Below, one piece after another: positions 47,351 to 56,196 of a stretch of DNA of 64,000 nt. Within the stretch, counting starts at the first letter, position 1. Every line of letters begins with the position of its first letter. The notes beneath the pieces were generated by a model, which saw only the letters and a program-made list of their open reading frames with translations, was not told the origin of the DNA and searched no databases. The stretch is from Amycolatopsis tolypomycina (lineage in GTDB: Bacteria > Actinomycetota > Actinomycetes > Mycobacteriales > Pseudonocardiaceae), in contig NZ_FNSO01000002.1 in assembly GCF_900105945.1 (NCBI RefSeq), positions 620,001 to 684,000 of the forward strand, in the 5' to 3' direction. The position numbers and the translations under genes were made by a program.

Positions 47351-47569
47351 GTGAGGACCCTTGCGTCTGGGTCGGGCGATGCCCGCAGGACGCGCGGGGG
47401 CACTGGCCCCGCGCGCCCCCAGTCGCGTGCGCGTGCATCTGCGCTGGATTCCGAACGAGATTCCGCGCGTGATTCCGAACAGGATTTCGCGCGTGCGGAT
47501 GCTCCGATCGGGTCGACCCGGCGCCGGGTGGCGTCAGGACCGCGTGGCCGGGTGGTCGAGCTCACATGA
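47351..47569 (+). CDS. possible small basic protein coupled to next gene
   Basis: A 72-codon frame, Arg/Ser/Ala-rich ('ARASALDSERDSARDSEQDFARADAPIG'). The product matches no family I know. Two points support it: a TAGGGT -10-like box ends 7 nt before the GTG, and its stop codon overlaps the ATG of the next gene (ATGA). Against it: low complexity and no Shine-Dalgarno. It could instead be a translated leader whose only job is to deliver ribosomes to the downstream membrane-protein gene. Confidence 0.4.
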   Translation: MRTLASGSGDARRTRGGTGPARPQSRARASALDSERDSARDSEQDFARADAPIGSTRRRVASGPRGRVVELT

Positions 47570-49164
47570 GCCAAGGCACGGAGTTCCACGGACGCGCCAC
47601 CGCGCCCGCGCATCCCGGACGGCACCGGCGCGGCGGCGCGGAGAGCTGGACGCCGCCGCTGCCGCAGCACCGCCCCGTGCGACACCACGCGGCGGGTGGT
47701 TTGCCGGTTGAGCCGTCGGGGGGTGGTTCGCAGCCGCGGTGGCAGGCCACGACGGGCTCGCCGGAGCCGGGCTCGCCGGGCTTGCGGTTTCCCGCCGATG
47801 CCTCTCCGTACTACGCGGACCCCGGGCCGACCGGCTCCCATCCGTTGCGGCCGCACGCCGCCCACCCCGCGCACGACCCGGCGACGACCGGTGCCGATCG
47901 GATGACCGGTGCCGATCGCTCGCCGTCCTACTCCACCGGCCCCGGCTCGGCCGACTGGTCCGTGGGCGGCAACCCGCCCTCCTGGCACCACGCCGGCTCG
48001 TCTTCGCTGCCGCACTCCTCGCACGCCGACCCGCTGGAGGTCGGTAGCCGCCCTTTCCGGCACTGTGCCGGTGACTCCGGGCCGGCCGATCCGCCGGTCT
48101 CCGGGTCTCTGCCGCTTCCGCAGCCGTCGCTTCCGCAGCCCCGTGACCGGCGACTCGGGCCGCCCCTGTTCCCCGCCTCGCACGGCAGCCTTCCGCTCGA
48201 CGACTTCGACGATGACGACGACTTCGAAGACGGCGACGAAGGCGAAGCGCCCGAAAGCCGTGCCGATCAGGCCGCCCGGCGCACGCGCGTCTCGCTGGCC
48301 TCCCCCGCTCCGCGGTGCATCGACCTCGATGAAGACGATGTCCGCGTCTACTCCGCCCCGCCGCTCGATGGCCTCGGTGGCCTCGGTGGCCTGGGCGGCT
48401 TCGCCATCGGGTCCGTGCCCGCCTCGGTGACGCCGCCGAAGACCTGGCGGAAAGCCGCCTGGTTCGCCACCGGGGCCTCCGGTGCCGTCGTCGTCGGGCT
48501 CCTGTGCGCCGGGTCCTTCCTCGTCGGGAAGCCGCCGATGGACCAGGCCGTGCAGGGTGCCTGGCCCGGCTACCAGGGCGTCCCGACGATCGCCGACCCC
48601 ACCGGCGACCGGCCGCCGCCCACCGAGGGCGGGTCCGCGGCCGGGCCGAAAACCGCTTCGCGACCGGACGACGACGCCGCCGGGACGACGCAGGGCGGTG
48701 GTGGCGCCGGGCCGGTCGACGGCGTCGCTCCCCCGGTCGACGACAGCGCCTCCGCGCCCGGCACCGCGACCACCGGACCCGCCGACCCGAGCGCGCCGCC
48801 GCGGAAGCCGCCGGTGGCGCCCGCCCAGCGCGAGACGCCCGTGAAGCCGCCGTGGTGGTACTCCTTCCCGCCGGACGCCCAGACCATGGGGGACAACTCG
48901 GAGAAGTTCTTCAACACCGTCACCACCGACCCGTCCGCGGCGTCGTCGGTGACCACCGGGCAGCTGCACGACCAAGGGCCGCAGGCGCTCGCCCAGCGGT
49001 ACGCCGGCATCGCCTACTTCGAGGTCAAGAAGGTCAGCATCGACCAGCAGCGCGGCGTCACCGTGAACACCGTCGAGGTCACCCACACCGACGGCACCAA
49101 GACGCTCGAGGAGCGCACCCTGACATTCGGGGACGGCGACAAGATCACCTCTGACGGTCAGTAG
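47566..49164 (+). CDS. single-pass membrane protein with disordered N-terminal region
   Basis: A 532-residue protein with a long low-complexity cytoplasmic region (residues 1-~295, rich in Pro, Ser, His and Gly, with an acidic stretch 'DDFDDDDDFEDGDEGE' at ~210-225), one membrane segment at about residues 302-325 (AAWFATGASGAVVVGLLCAGSFLVG), a Pro/Gly linker, and a ~120-residue outer domain ending 'GVTVNTVEVTHTDGTKTLEERTLTFGDGDKITSDGQ' (split here). The outer domain looks like the same kind of small alpha/beta domain as in the next gene. It lies upstream of that gene and the kinase pair; the low-complexity region has many Ser/Thr and could be a kinase substrate. No function known. Confidence 0.72.
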   Translation: MSQGTEFHGRATAPAHPGRHRRGGAESWTPPLPQHRPVRHHAAGGLPVEPSGGGSQPRWQATTGSPEPGSPGLRFPADASPYYADPGPTGSHPLRPHAAHPAHDPATTGADRMTGADRSPSYSTGPGSADWSVGGNPPSWHHAGSSSLPHSSHADPLEVGSRPFRHCAGDSGPADPPVSGSLPLPQPSLPQPRDRRLGPPLFPASHGSLPLDDFDDDDDFEDGDEGEAPESRADQAARRTRVSLASPAPRCIDLDEDDVRVYSAPPLDGLGGLGGLGGFAIGSVPASVTPPKTWRKAAWFATGASGAVVVGLLCAGSFLVGKPPMDQAVQGAWPGYQGVPTIADPTGDRPPPTEGGSAAGPKTASRPDDDAAGTTQGGGGAGPVDGVAPPVDDSASAPGTATTGPADPSAPPRKPPVAPAQRETPVKPPWWYSFPPDAQTMGDNSEKFFNTVTTDPSAASSVTTGQLHDQGPQALAQRYAGIAYFEVKKVSIDQQRGVTVNTVEVTHTDGTKTLEERTLTFGDGDKITSDGQ

Positions 49165-49423
49165 CCACGTCTGCACGTGCGGTTCGCCCGTTCCGATGCA
49201 CGTGCGGTGCGCCGAGCGGTAATGCCTGGTCCGGGTGGGTGACATAAGCTGCCGCTCGTCGTGTTGCGACGGCATTCCGGCGACAGAGCCTGGTGGTCGC
49301 CGTCCGCACAGGGTTACCTGACGACAGCGAATCGACAGACCGGCCATGAGCCGACCAACCGGACCAACGGGAACCCGGCCGAACGGCCGAGTGACCGTCC
49401 CCGGACCCAGAGCGAGGACTTTC

Positions 49424-50284
49424 GTGCTTGATCGGCAGCGCACACGGCGTGAGTCACCCCACGCCGTCCGCGTCGAGGACGTCATCCCGGCGGAGATCCT
49501 GGACGGCGTCGCTGACGCCGACCGTGATCACCTCGAGCAGGTCTTCCGCGACCCGCAGCGGTTCCTGCCGGCCCGGACCGAGCCGGTCCGCGAACCGGAG
49601 CAGGCCGAGGACGCCGGCGAGCCGGAAAGCCGGTTCGCACGCCGCGCGAAGCTGACCGGGCTGGTCGCCGCGGGCGCGCTCGTCGCCGGTGCGGTGATCG
49701 CCGCGCCGATGCTGACCAGCTCCCACCGCGCCGCCTCCTCCTCCGGTGGCCAGTCCACCCCCGCCGGCTTCACCGGTGCGGCCGAGCTCGGCGGCCTCGC
49801 CGTGCCGCAGCACCAGGCCGGCGGCAGCGCGCCGGAGCGGCACAGCACGGTGACGCCGGGCACGCCCGCCGAGGACACGCCGTCGGCGCACGCCGAGGAC
49901 GGCGCCCCGCGCACCCAGGCACCGCAGGCCGCCGCCACCCCGGTGCCGGACAAGGCCGCCGACGCCCGCAGCGCGAGCCGCAAGATCCAGGCCGTCAAGG
50001 AGTTCTACGCCAAGATCGCCCGCGACTCGGCGGGCGCACTGGCGCTGCTGAGCCCGGCGCTGGTCGACGGCGCCGCCGGCGAGCTGGTCCGCACCTGGAG
50101 CACGATGGACGCCATCGACGTCCAGGAGGCCGACACGCAGATCAAGCCGGACGGCTCGATCCTCGCGGTCGCGACGCTGCACCGGCCGGACGGCGCGCTC
50201 GTGCGCGTCACCCAGCTGTTCCGGGTCGCCGACGCCGGCGGGTTGATCACCGAAGCCGAGCTCGTCTCGGCCCAGTACATGTAG
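49424..50284 (+). CDS. single-pass membrane protein with NTF2-like outer domain
   Basis: A 286-residue protein. The N-terminal cytoplasmic part is charged ('RVEDVIPAEILDGVADADRDHLEQVFRDPQRFLPAR', split here), one membrane segment is at about residues 78-100 (LTGLVAAGALVAGAVIAAPML), a Pro/Ala-rich linker follows, and the last ~100 residues ('IQAVKEFYAKIARDSAGALALLSPALVDGAAGELVRTWSTMDAIDV', split) resemble small alpha+beta ligand-binding folds related to NTF2-like domains. The GTG start has a GAGG site upstream. Likely partner of the preceding gene; together they sit before a Ser/Thr kinase, which suggests envelope signalling. Not a recognised family. Confidence 0.68.
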   Translation: MLDRQRTRRESPHAVRVEDVIPAEILDGVADADRDHLEQVFRDPQRFLPARTEPVREPEQAEDAGEPESRFARRAKLTGLVAAGALVAGAVIAAPMLTSSHRAASSSGGQSTPAGFTGAAELGGLAVPQHQAGGSAPERHSTVTPGTPAEDTPSAHAEDGAPRTQAPQAAATPVPDKAADARSASRKIQAVKEFYAKIARDSAGALALLSPALVDGAAGELVRTWSTMDAIDVQEADTQIKPDGSILAVATLHRPDGALVRVTQLFRVADAGGLITEAELVSAQYM

Positions 50285-50499
50285 CCCACCGCGATCACCC
50301 CTTCACCCCTGGTTCAAGTGCCCGTGCCGGATTCGTGTGCGCAGAGTGAGCGCCTAGCCTTGTCACGGGCCGGTCTCGGAAAAACCGGCTCAGAGCCCAC
50401 GACATGTGCATACGCTCCAGCGAAGCGGCGTGTTCGTGGCCGCGTCACCAGGCACCGATCCGCACGCCCTGGTGAAGCCGGAGCCCAAAGGGAGGTCGC

Positions 50500-52122
50500 G
50501 TGAGCGACGAGGGTCGTCTGGTCGCCGATCGGTACCGCATCGTCGGCCGGATCGGCACGGGCGCGATGGGGGCCGTCTGGCAGGCGCACGACGAGGTCCT
50601 GGGCCGCACGGTGGCCATCAAGCAGCTCCTGCTCCAGCCCCACCTGGACCAGCACGACGCCGAGGACGCCCGCCAGCGGACGATGCGCGAGGGCCGGATC
50701 GCGGCCCGGCTGCACCACCCCAACGCGATCTCCGTGTTCGACGTCGTCACCGACGACAACGGCCAGCCGTGCCTGATCATGGAGTACCTCAACTCCACCA
50801 GCCTGGCGGCCGTGCTGCAGGAACGCCGCACGCTGCCGCCGACCGAGGTGGCGCGCATCGGCGCCCAGGTCGCCGCGGCGCTGCGCGAGGCGCACGCGGT
50901 CGGGATCGTGCACCGCGACATCAAGCCGGGCAACATCCTGCTCGGCGGCAACGGCGTCGTGAAGATCACCGACTTCGGCATCTCGCGGGCCAAGGACGAC
51001 GTCACGGTCACCAAGACCGGGATGATCGCCGGCACGCCCGCCTACCTGGCCCCCGAGGTCGCCATCGGCGGCGAGCCGGGGCCGGAGTCGGACGTCTTCT
51101 CCCTCGGCTCCACGCTCTACGCGGCGTGCGAGGGACAGCCGCCGTTCGGGCTGTCCGAGAACACGCTGAGCCTGCTGCACGCCGTCGCGGCCGGGCAGAT
51201 CAACCCGCCGCGCCAGTCCGGGCCGCTGGCCAGCGTGCTGGCCGTGCTGCTGCACCCGGACGTCGAGCACCGGCCGACCGCCGAGGAGTGCGAGGAGCTG
51301 CTGGCGGCCGTCGCCCGCGGCGAGACCCCGCTCGGCGGCCCGGCCGACGAGACCATGATGGCGCCGTCCGCCGGCGTCCTCGGCGCGGCCGCCGTCGCCG
51401 ACCCGAACGCCACCCAGATGTTCGACGAGATCCCCGCGGGCCACTCGGGCACGCTGCTCGGCGGCGGGGCCCCGACGCAGGCCGTGCCGTTCTACGACGA
51501 GGACGACTACCCGGAGGCCACCGGCTACCCGGAGGACGACTACGACGGGTACGACCACTACCGCGAGGACGACCGCCACGCGGCCGGGGGCGTGCCGCCC
51601 GGGCTGGCCGCGACCCGCGCGGTGCCGGTGCCGCCGCACGAGCAGCACGGGTACGAGGACGACTACGACGATTACGACGACGAGCCGGTGCCGCCGCCCC
51701 CGGCCCGCTCGCGTCCGCAGATGAGCCCGGTCGACGACGAGGACGACAAGCCCGGCGCCTGGAAGCGCCCGGCGATCATCGGCGGCATCGTCGTCGTGGG
51801 CCTGGTCGCCCTTGTGGTCTGGCTGCTGAGCCCGAACAACCCGGAGGCGCCGGCCGCGCCGATCCCCAGCAGCAAGCCGACGCCCACCTCGACGTCGGAG
51901 TCGCTGCCGGCCACGACCGAGGACCCGGTCAGCACGGCCGACGTGCCGCCTCCGGTGACGGAATCGACTTCGTCGTCGAAGCGGGCGACGACGTCGAGGA
52001 ACAGCGAAACTCCGACGACCACGCCGACGAAGTCGAGTCCGAAGACGACGCCGCCGGAAACCAGCAGCGACGCTCAGCCGACGACAACGCCGGTAACGCC
52101 GACTACGTCCACCACGCCGTGA
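50500..52122 (+). CDS. transmembrane Ser/Thr protein kinase (PknB type)
   Basis: A 540-residue eukaryote-like kinase. Catalytic elements are intact: Gly loop 'GRIGTGAMGAVW' (17-28), VAIK Lys41, 'HRDIKPGN' with Asp140, DFG at 158-160, 'GTPAYLAPE' and 'SDVFSLGSTLY'. After the kinase domain (to ~265) comes a juxtamembrane region rich in acidic Tyr repeats ('YDEDDYPEATGYPEDDYDGYDHYREDD', split), one membrane segment at ~424-443, and a Ser/Thr/Pro-rich outer tail (~445-540) with no PASTA domain. GTG start with GGGAGG upstream. It is followed 10 bp later by a kinase-like gene, so the two form an operon. Confidence 0.95.
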   Translation: MSDEGRLVADRYRIVGRIGTGAMGAVWQAHDEVLGRTVAIKQLLLQPHLDQHDAEDARQRTMREGRIAARLHHPNAISVFDVVTDDNGQPCLIMEYLNSTSLAAVLQERRTLPPTEVARIGAQVAAALREAHAVGIVHRDIKPGNILLGGNGVVKITDFGISRAKDDVTVTKTGMIAGTPAYLAPEVAIGGEPGPESDVFSLGSTLYAACEGQPPFGLSENTLSLLHAVAAGQINPPRQSGPLASVLAVLLHPDVEHRPTAEECEELLAAVARGETPLGGPADETMMAPSAGVLGAAAVADPNATQMFDEIPAGHSGTLLGGGAPTQAVPFYDEDDYPEATGYPEDDYDGYDHYREDDRHAAGGVPPGLAATRAVPVPPHEQHGYEDDYDDYDDEPVPPPPARSRPQMSPVDDEDDKPGAWKRPAIIGGIVVVGLVALVVWLLSPNNPEAPAAPIPSSKPTPTSTSESLPATTEDPVSTADVPPPVTESTSSSKRATTSRNSETPTTTPTKSSPKTTPPETSSDAQPTTTPVTPTTSTTP

Positions 52123-52132
52123 CCCGAGGTAT

Positions 52133-53233
52133 GTGTTGAGTTCCGAAGGCACCATCGTCGGCGGCCGGTTCCGGCTGGACCAGCCGATCGGCCGCGGCCG
52201 CGCCGGCATCGTGTGGCTGGCGTTCGACACGCGGCTGTTCCGCACCGTCGCGATGAAGCGGATGTACCTGCCGGTCGGCGCGGGCGACCGCGCCGAGCAG
52301 GCGCGCGCGGCCGCCATGCAGGAGGGCAAGGACGCGGCGCGGATCGAGCACCCGTCCGCGATCAAGGTGTTCGACGTGCTGCCGGAGGGCCAGGACGTCT
52401 GGCTGGTGATGGAGTACATCCCGTCGCGCAGCATGGCGACGTTCCTCGCCGAGCACGGCAGGCTCACCCCCGACCAGGCGGCACAGCTGGGCATCCAGCT
52501 CGGCAACGCGCTGGCGGCCATCCACGCGGCCGGTTTCGTGCACCGCACCCTCGAGCCGGGCACGGTGCTGCTGGCCGACGACGGCGGCGTCAAGCTCACC
52601 GACATCGGCATCAGCGGCGGCGGGCCGCACGCGGCGTACGTGGCGCCCGAAGTCGCCCGCGGCCTCCCGGGCACGCCGGCGGCGGACGTCTTCTCCCTCG
52701 GCGCGACGCTCTACACGGCCGTGGAGGGCGTGCCGCCGTTCGGGGAGGACGGCCAGTCGTCCGAGCGCCCGCCGCAGAACTCCGGCGTCCTGACCGAGGC
52801 CCTGCGCAAGATGCTGCGGGCGGACCCGGTCACGCGGCCGACGATGGCGGACACCGTCCGCTCGCTGCAGGCGATCACCGAAGGCCGCGAAACGGCGTTC
52901 ATCCCGCCGACCGCGCCCGGGATCCCGCCGCCCCCGCCGCCGCCCTTCAACCCGGGCCTGGCGGCCGCGGGGCCGCCGATGCCGCCGTCGGGACCGCAGT
53001 TCCAGCAGCAGCCGATGCCGGTCGCCGCGCCCGGTTACGCGGGTGCTGAGGAGACGCAGCGGATGCAGCCGGTTGCGCCGCCGACCCAGTACGCGCCGCA
53101 GCCCGTGCCGGGTGCCCCGCGGCAGGCTCAGGCGAGCAACCTGCCGGTGTCGAAGAAGACGCTGGTGACCGTGGCCGCGATCCTCGCGGCGGTGCTGGTC
53201 GGCATCCTCGTCACCGAGCTGTTCTTCGTCTAG
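52133..53233 (+). CDS. probable pseudokinase with C-terminal membrane anchor
   Basis: A 366-residue protein kinase homologue. The Gly loop 'GRGRAGIVW' and the Lys of 'VAMK' (Lys42) are present, but the catalytic loop 'HRDxKPxN' reads HRTLEPGT (137-144): Asp is Thr, Lys is Glu and Asn is Thr. DFG is DIG (157-159), and only about nine residues separate it from 'YVAPE', so the activation segment is deleted. 'ADVFSLGATLY' is kept. It is therefore predicted not to phosphorylate. A Pro/Gln-rich linker and a membrane segment at ~343-364 end the protein, with almost no outer domain. TTG start with GAGG upstream. Probably regulates or scaffolds the upstream kinase. Confidence 0.85.
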   Translation: MLSSEGTIVGGRFRLDQPIGRGRAGIVWLAFDTRLFRTVAMKRMYLPVGAGDRAEQARAAAMQEGKDAARIEHPSAIKVFDVLPEGQDVWLVMEYIPSRSMATFLAEHGRLTPDQAAQLGIQLGNALAAIHAAGFVHRTLEPGTVLLADDGGVKLTDIGISGGGPHAAYVAPEVARGLPGTPAADVFSLGATLYTAVEGVPPFGEDGQSSERPPQNSGVLTEALRKMLRADPVTRPTMADTVRSLQAITEGRETAFIPPTAPGIPPPPPPPFNPGLAAAGPPMPPSGPQFQQQPMPVAAPGYAGAEETQRMQPVAPPTQYAPQPVPGAPRQAQASNLPVSKKTLVTVAAILAAVLVGILVTELFFV

Positions 53234-53249
53234 GCCCGTCCGGACAAGG

Positions 53250-53283
53250 GCTTGCCGGGCACGGACGTCCGCACCCGGCAAGC
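53250..53283. terminator. bidirectional terminator
   Basis: A perfect 10-bp stem, GCTTGCCGGG / CCCGGCAAGC, around a 14-nt loop, between the convergent pseudokinase and surface-protein genes. Confidence 0.8.
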
Positions 53284-53295
53284 GTCCCCTTCACC

Positions 53296-54897
53296 TCACG
53301 GGTCGACCACGATCACGCAGGTGTAGGTGCCCGGTTCGAGGTCCTTCGCGGTGACGGACCCGTCGCCGCCGGCCCCGGTGGAGCCGCTCGCGACACCGCA
53401 GTCGATCGTCGACGCCGTCCCGCCGGCGACCTGCGAGTCGACGCTGACCGTGAGGTCGGTGAGCGGCGTGTTGTGGAACGACACGCTCTCGCCGGCGTAC
53501 GGCGTGGCGCCGCAGGTGGCGGTGTTGTCGACCGTCACGGACTTGTCGTTGGCGTCGACGTGGTAGCCCGCCGGCACCGTCTCGTGGACGGTGTAGCTGC
53601 CGAAGGTCAGGCCGTCGAAGCAGGCGACGCCGGCGCTGTCGGTGGCCTTGGTGACGCCGTTGACCGTGAAGTTCACCCCGGCGTGCGGGTGGTCGCCCGC
53701 GCCGTCGGCGGCGTGCTTGCGCGTCTTCGTCACCTTGATCGCCCCGAGCTGCAGGGTGTTGGTGAAGGTGCAGGTGACCGTTTCGTCGGCGCTGACGTCG
53801 ATGTTGGTCACCGGGCTGCCGTCGTCGCAGGTGGCGCTCGTGAGCGACCAGTTCGCGGGCACCGTCTCGGCGGCGGTGTAGCCCGAGCCGGCCTGGACGT
53901 TGGTCGTCGTGTTCGACTCGCCGTTCTTGAGGGAGAACGACTTGTTCAGCGCGGACGGTCCGCCGGTCAGGGTGAACGAGAACGCCGTGTTCGTCGGATC
54001 CGGCGACGGTGCCGTCACCTTCTGGATGACGATCTTGCCGCAGTTGGAGATGCTCACCGGCTTCGGCGCGATGAAGTCCTTGAGCGCCGCGGTGAACGAG
54101 TCCGAGGAGCGGCTCTTGAGGTAGGCGGCGCCGAAGGCCTTGCAGGTGCCCGCGGGCAGGATGCCCGAGTCGGTCAGGTTGATCGCCGCCTCACCGAAGG
54201 TGCGCGTCGACAGCGTGCGCGGGGCGTTCGGCGCGATGGGGTCGGTCACCGGCACCGCGTTGATCGAGCCTTCGAAGTTGGCGCCGCTCAGCGCGTGCAC
54301 CTTGTCCCAGCACGGGAGCGAGTTGCTGGCTTCGCAGACCGTCGCGGCGTTGCCCGTGGTGGTCCAGAGGTGGTAGCCGAGCACCGGGTTGACGCCACCC
54401 TGCGACAGGTCGTACTTGATCAGCACGTCACCGGCGGTGCGCACCGGGGTCACGCCGTTCGCGCTCACCGTGCCCGACTGGTTGAACTCGAAGTCCATGT
54501 TCGTCGTGCCGGTCGGCTCCTGGACCCGCTCCCACGCCAGGTACAGGAACTCCTTGCCGCTCACCCGCTCGTTCGCCACGTACAGCCGGGTGAGGTCGCT
54601 CTTGTTGTTCGGGATCGAGCCGTCGACGACGGTCGGCACGGCCGTGTCCTCCTTGGTGCCCTGGCCGAAGGAGTCGTCCGTCTGCCCGGTCGGCTTGTCC
54701 AGCGCGGTCACGAGGTGGGGTGCGTTGGCCCAGTCCTGCGTCTCGTCGTTCAGGACGAGGTTGCCGTCGGCCGCGTCGAACGGGCTGGGGGCGAGGTTGG
54801 CTTCGGCCGAGGTGAGTGTGCCGAAGGTGAGACAGACGGCGCCCAGCAAGGTGATGCCGACGCGACGCCGTGCGCGTCTTGTCGCTCTGTTGCTCAT
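53296..54897 (-). CDS. secreted surface protein with prealbumin-like (SpaA-type) domains
   Basis: A 533-residue exported protein. A signal peptide covers residues 1-34 (basic 'RRARRRVG', hydrophobic core, then 'SAEA'). Residues ~35-270 form a DUF-like domain with 'NLAPSPFDAADGNLVLNDETQDWA' and 'SDLTRLYVANERVSGKEFLYLAWERVQEPTGTTNMDFEFNQ', known in actinobacterial secreted proteins (split for length). Residues ~285-445 hold two prealbumin-like SpaA/Cna-B repeats ('FSFTLTGGPSALNKSFSLKNGES', 'VNFTVNGVTKATDSAGVACFDGLTFGSYTVHETVPAGYHV'). There is no LPXTG or membrane anchor at the C-terminus ('CVIVVDP'), so it is released or attached non-covalently. ATG chosen before the signal peptide. Confidence 0.85.
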   Translation of the reverse strand: MSNRATRRARRRVGITLLGAVCLTFGTLTSAEANLAPSPFDAADGNLVLNDETQDWANAPHLVTALDKPTGQTDDSFGQGTKEDTAVPTVVDGSIPNNKSDLTRLYVANERVSGKEFLYLAWERVQEPTGTTNMDFEFNQSGTVSANGVTPVRTAGDVLIKYDLSQGGVNPVLGYHLWTTTGNAATVCEASNSLPCWDKVHALSGANFEGSINAVPVTDPIAPNAPRTLSTRTFGEAAINLTDSGILPAGTCKAFGAAYLKSRSSDSFTAALKDFIAPKPVSISNCGKIVIQKVTAPSPDPTNTAFSFTLTGGPSALNKSFSLKNGESNTTTNVQAGSGYTAAETVPANWSLTSATCDDGSPVTNIDVSADETVTCTFTNTLQLGAIKVTKTRKHAADGAGDHPHAGVNFTVNGVTKATDSAGVACFDGLTFGSYTVHETVPAGYHVDANDKSVTVDNTATCGATPYAGESVSFHNTPLTDLTVSVDSQVAGGTASTIDCGVASGSTGAGGDGSVTAKDLEPGTYTCVIVVDP

Positions 54898-55186
54898 GAT
54901 GGTTGCTCTCTGCAGGGAGGGATGAGAGAAAGCGGCAGGAAGGCGCCGCTCGTGGCATTTCTCCGTGGCCGCGGCGAACGGCGCGGAGATCACTGATCGC
55001 GTGACCACCGTAAGCGACGAAGAAGCCAACTCCCAGGGTCGGACAGCCCTATCAGTGCAGGTGAGCGACCCGAAAGATAACTACCATGCGTGACTTGGCC
55101 ACGATCAACCCGCCCCACCCGGCGGCAAATCACGCATTCTTTTATCGAATCGAGAGATTGCCGGAAAAGAGCCGGGACTTTTTCAG

Positions 55187-56089
55187 TCAGGCGACTTTCG
55201 CGGTCGCCGCGCGCATGGCTTCCAGCAGGGTGCGGACGGCCGGGTGGCCCCACGCCCGGGACGCCACCGCGGCGTGGATCGTGCGGACCGGTTCCGGGTG
55301 GCGGATCCTGCGGACGACCACGCCGGGGTGCGGCGCGCCGAGGCCCAGCTCGGGGATCAGGCCGACGCCGATGCCGGCGGCGACGAACCCCTGCGCCGTC
55401 TGGTAGTCCTCGGACTCCACCACGACGTTGGGCGTGAAGCCGGCGGACGCGCAGGCGCTGTCCAGGATGTCGCGGCAGACTCCGGGGAGGCCGTCGACGC
55501 CGACCCAGGGCTCCTCGGCGAACTCCGACAGGTCCAGCACGCGCTTGCGCGCCAGCGGGTGGGTCTTCGGCAGCACCGCGCGGTACGGGTCGTCCAGCAG
55601 GTGCACCAGCTCGACGCCCTTGCCCGGCGGGGTCTTGCGCGGGAAGACGGTGATCGCGACGTCGGCGTTGCCCGCCTCGACGTCCATCATCGGGTCGTCG
55701 GGTTCGACGAGCTTGAGGTCGAGGCGCACGCCGGGGTGCTCGCGGCGGACCGCGGCGATGGCGGGCGGGACCAGCGACGCGCCCGCCGTGGCGAAGTAGC
55801 GGATCGAGACGCGGCCGATGCGGCCTTCCTTGAGCTCGGTCAGCGCCGCTTCGGCCCTGGCCAGCTCGGCGCTGAGCGTCTCGGCGTGCTCGGACAGCAG
55901 CGCGCCCGCCGCGGTCGGCCGGACGCCGCGCCCGACGCGTTCGAGCAGTTCGGTGCCGGCCTCGCGTTCGAGCGCGGAAAGCTGCTGGCTGATCGCGGAC
56001 GGCGTGTAGCCGAGGTTCCGGGCCGCGGCGGTGATCGACCCGCTGGTGACGACAGCGCGGAGAACCTGCAGGCGACGGACGTCGAGCAT
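55187..56089 (-). CDS. LysR-family transcriptional regulator
   Basis: A 300-residue LysR regulator. The N-terminal winged helix-turn-helix is 'LQVLRAVVTSGSITAAARNLGYTPSAISQQLSALEREAGTELLERVGRGVRPT' (residues 7-59, split here), followed by a helical linker and the periplasmic-binding-like effector domain with 'SIRYFATAGASLVPPAIAAVRREHPGVRLDL', 'ADVAITVFP' and 'EDYQTAQGFVAAGIGVGLIPELGL'. It is divergent from the EamA transporter, 107 bp away, which it probably controls. ATG start; TACGAT ends 7 nt upstream with no Shine-Dalgarno, fitting a leaderless transcript. Confidence 0.95.
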   Translation of the reverse strand: MLDVRRLQVLRAVVTSGSITAAARNLGYTPSAISQQLSALEREAGTELLERVGRGVRPTAAGALLSEHAETLSAELARAEAALTELKEGRIGRVSIRYFATAGASLVPPAIAAVRREHPGVRLDLKLVEPDDPMMDVEAGNADVAITVFPRKTPPGKGVELVHLLDDPYRAVLPKTHPLARKRVLDLSEFAEEPWVGVDGLPGVCRDILDSACASAGFTPNVVVESEDYQTAQGFVAAGIGVGLIPELGLGAPHPGVVVRRIRHPEPVRTIHAAVASRAWGHPAVRTLLEAMRAATAKVA

Positions 56090-56196
56090 GCTCCGAATCG
56101 TACAGCTCGACTTAAGTGTCCCTGCAGTTATTTTCGCTTGTCCTTACGTCTCGGCCGGGTGAAGCTGACGCTTGATCGACGAAGGAGGACTGGGGA

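Noticed and set aside
50369..50389. Terminator before the Ser/Thr kinase gene (GCCGGT...ACCGGC).
   Set aside because: Only a 6-bp stem with a 9-nt loop and no T-run; too weak to report.
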